Shown here one piece after another: positions 63,204 through 64,000 of a stretch of 64,000 bases of DNA (its first letter is position 1; each line of letters starts with the position of its first letter). The translations under genes were made by a program, and so were the position numbers. The stretch covers positions 62,001 to 126,000 of the forward strand of contig JBAZKM010000003.1 in the NCBI GenBank assembly GCA_041650805.1, read 5' to 3'. Origin of the DNA: Candidatus Omnitrophota bacterium. GTDB taxonomy: Bacteria > Omnitrophota > Gorgyraeia > 2-01-FULL-45-10. The notes beneath the pieces were generated by a model. That model did no database searches and was not told the origin of the DNA. It saw only the letters and a program-made list of their open reading frames with translations.

Positions 63204-64000
63204 ATGGAAGTCAAACCACAGAAAAGATCGAAGTTCCATCCCATAATTAGGATAATATCATCCATTTTGATATTATCTTTCCTTCTTTATGATATAACAT
63301 GGGCCTATCCGGATCTCTCTCTCCAGCATAAACAGCAAGATAGCACACTCGCCCCGTCCTCGTTCTTCGCAAAGAAGGGCTCTCCCGAAGAGGTATACGG
63401 CAGGGTGATAGAAGAGTATATAGAGCGTAATAATGTGCCCAGGGATAAGCTCGTCCTTGGCACAGTCCTCGGGATATTGGAGAGATATAAAGGCGAAGAG
63501 TGGTTCGCCGGTAATATAAAATACTACCCGGAATATAAGGGAAGTGATATAGCCGAGATACGCATATCGTTCTCCGCGAAGTACCTCTTCAGGTACTTCG
63601 ACCCCCGTTTCGCAGACGAAGATAGGTACGCCAACCAGCTGGAGAAGATATCCTACACCGATCCCGTCACCTTCGAAAAACGGCTCCTCGATACGCTGCC
63701 CCTCAATGAAGGCAAACTCTCAAAGCAGGTGCTGAAGGTGGAGGCGCTGGCTGGGCCCGCAGAAGAAACGGCCGGAGCCGTATCTGGACGGCCCGCATTC
63801 GACCGGCAGGAGAACGCGCTTCTCTGGTATGAGATCGCACTGAGCGGCCTCGCCGGGTTTACGATAGCCCTCCTTTCCGGGTATGGCGCGATCAATAGCA
63901 TCCTATCCGCTTCGCTTGCGGTGATGCTGGGGATATCTTTCCACGAGTCGCGCCATTATACGAAGGCGCGCGAACTCCTCTCCGGCCATGCGCGCCGGCT
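63204..64000 (+). CDS. Partial exported membrane protein with HExxH motif
   Basis: The frame is open from the ATG at 63204 to the end of the window (265 codons), so the C-terminus is missing. The N-terminus has a signal peptide (IISSILILSFLLYDITWA) almost superimposable on that of the giant gene, then residues PDLSL and an APSSFFAKKG segment. A helical domain follows, then a hydrophobic region at about residues 210-250 that runs into GISFHESRHY, a possible zinc-protease HExxH. The motif at the end of a membrane segment recalls site-2-protease-like enzymes, but without the second ligand region this is unproven. No Shine-Dalgarno sequence is visible. Confidence 0.75.
   Translation, partial: MEVKPQKRSKFHPIIRIISSILILSFLLYDITWAYPDLSLQHKQQDSTLAPSSFFAKKGSPEEVYGRVIEEYIERNNVPRDKLVLGTVLGILERYKGEEWFAGNIKYYPEYKGSDIAEIRISFSAKYLFRYFDPRFADEDRYANQLEKISYTDPVTFEKRLLDTLPLNEGKLSKQVLKVEALAGPAEETAGAVSGRPAFDRQENALLWYEIALSGLAGFTIALLSGYGAINSILSASLAVMLGISFHESRHYTKARELLSGHARR

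Overview
The window looks like one contig from a Candidatus Omnitrophota (Omnitrophica/OP3) type bacterium. This is an inference. It rests on a 5,107-residue exported protein followed by a second exported protein with the same kind of signal peptide (hydrophobic core ending in DI-x-WA, then a Pro two residues later), a TIGR04073-type exported protein, heavy use of ATA and AGG codons in otherwise ordinary housekeeping genes, and numerous intergenic palindromic repeats. Almost everything is on the + strand; only 21.4-23.2 kb is on the - strand. Starts were re-chosen where the longest reading frame is clearly wrong (ribBA, ribE, ribH, pnp, rpsO, fabF, the PqqD-like gene and the S26-like gene).

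Region by region: 0-7.2 kb holds the end of a MiaB/MtaB methylthiotransferase gene, a glycosyltransferase, a fatty-acid cluster (fabG-acpP-fabF) and an acyl-CoA dehydrogenase-EtfB-EtfA cluster whose EtfA carries an N-terminal 2[4Fe-4S] ferredoxin domain, as in CarE/LctC-type electron-bifurcating systems. 7.2-7.5 kb is a structured non-coding element. 7.55-9.57 kb is cysDN.

9.6-17.7 kb is the most interesting locus: a compact RiPP-type cassette of nine mostly overlapping genes. It encodes a 76-residue precursor candidate, an HPr-kinase-like protein, a PqqD-like peptide chaperone, three different radical SAM proteins, an AlkP-superfamily phosphodiesterase, a UPF0489 protein (the family of the peptide arginase OspR) with a TPR-like tail, and an S26-like peptidase whose catalytic Ser position is Cys. 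The gene set resembles the SynChlorMet cassette (HprK-like, PqqD-like and paired radical SAM proteins) with additions that suggest Arg-to-Orn conversion and phosphorylation.

17.8-23.2 kb holds smc, a GAF-GGDEF diguanylate cyclase and a small exported protein. 23.3-28.3 kb is a riboflavin operon (ribBA-ribH-nusB-PHP-ribD-ribE) under an FMN riboswitch that ends in a terminator directly abutting the ribBA start codon; the riboswitch carries a roughly 90-nt palindromic insertion. 28.8-29.4 kb contains tRNA-Pro(CGG), preceded by truncated copies of its own 5' end and followed by a three-copy 50-bp tandem repeat. 29.4-47.5 kb is a housekeeping run: acyP, a phosphoesterase, ligA, a lipoprotein, an MBL-fold hydrolase, a tyrosine recombinase, cca, rbfA, nrnA, truB, ribF, rpsO, pnp, dut, ftsK, a rodZ-like gene, rimO, pgsA and pgpA.

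47.6-62.9 kb is one giant exported modular gene. It combines a GHKL-ATPase-like domain, several kinds of HTH-like domains, three sigma-region-2-like modules, three nucleotidyltransferase-like modules with a D-x-N in place of D-x-D, four hydrophobic hairpins and thirteen tandem ~57-residue repeats. It is followed by a candidate ~160-nt structured transcript with its own promoter and terminator, then by a partial exported gene with an HExxH motif. Across the window, six intergenic sites hold runs of 7-bp words, five of them as facing arms of a palindrome; the words differ between sites but the architecture is the same.
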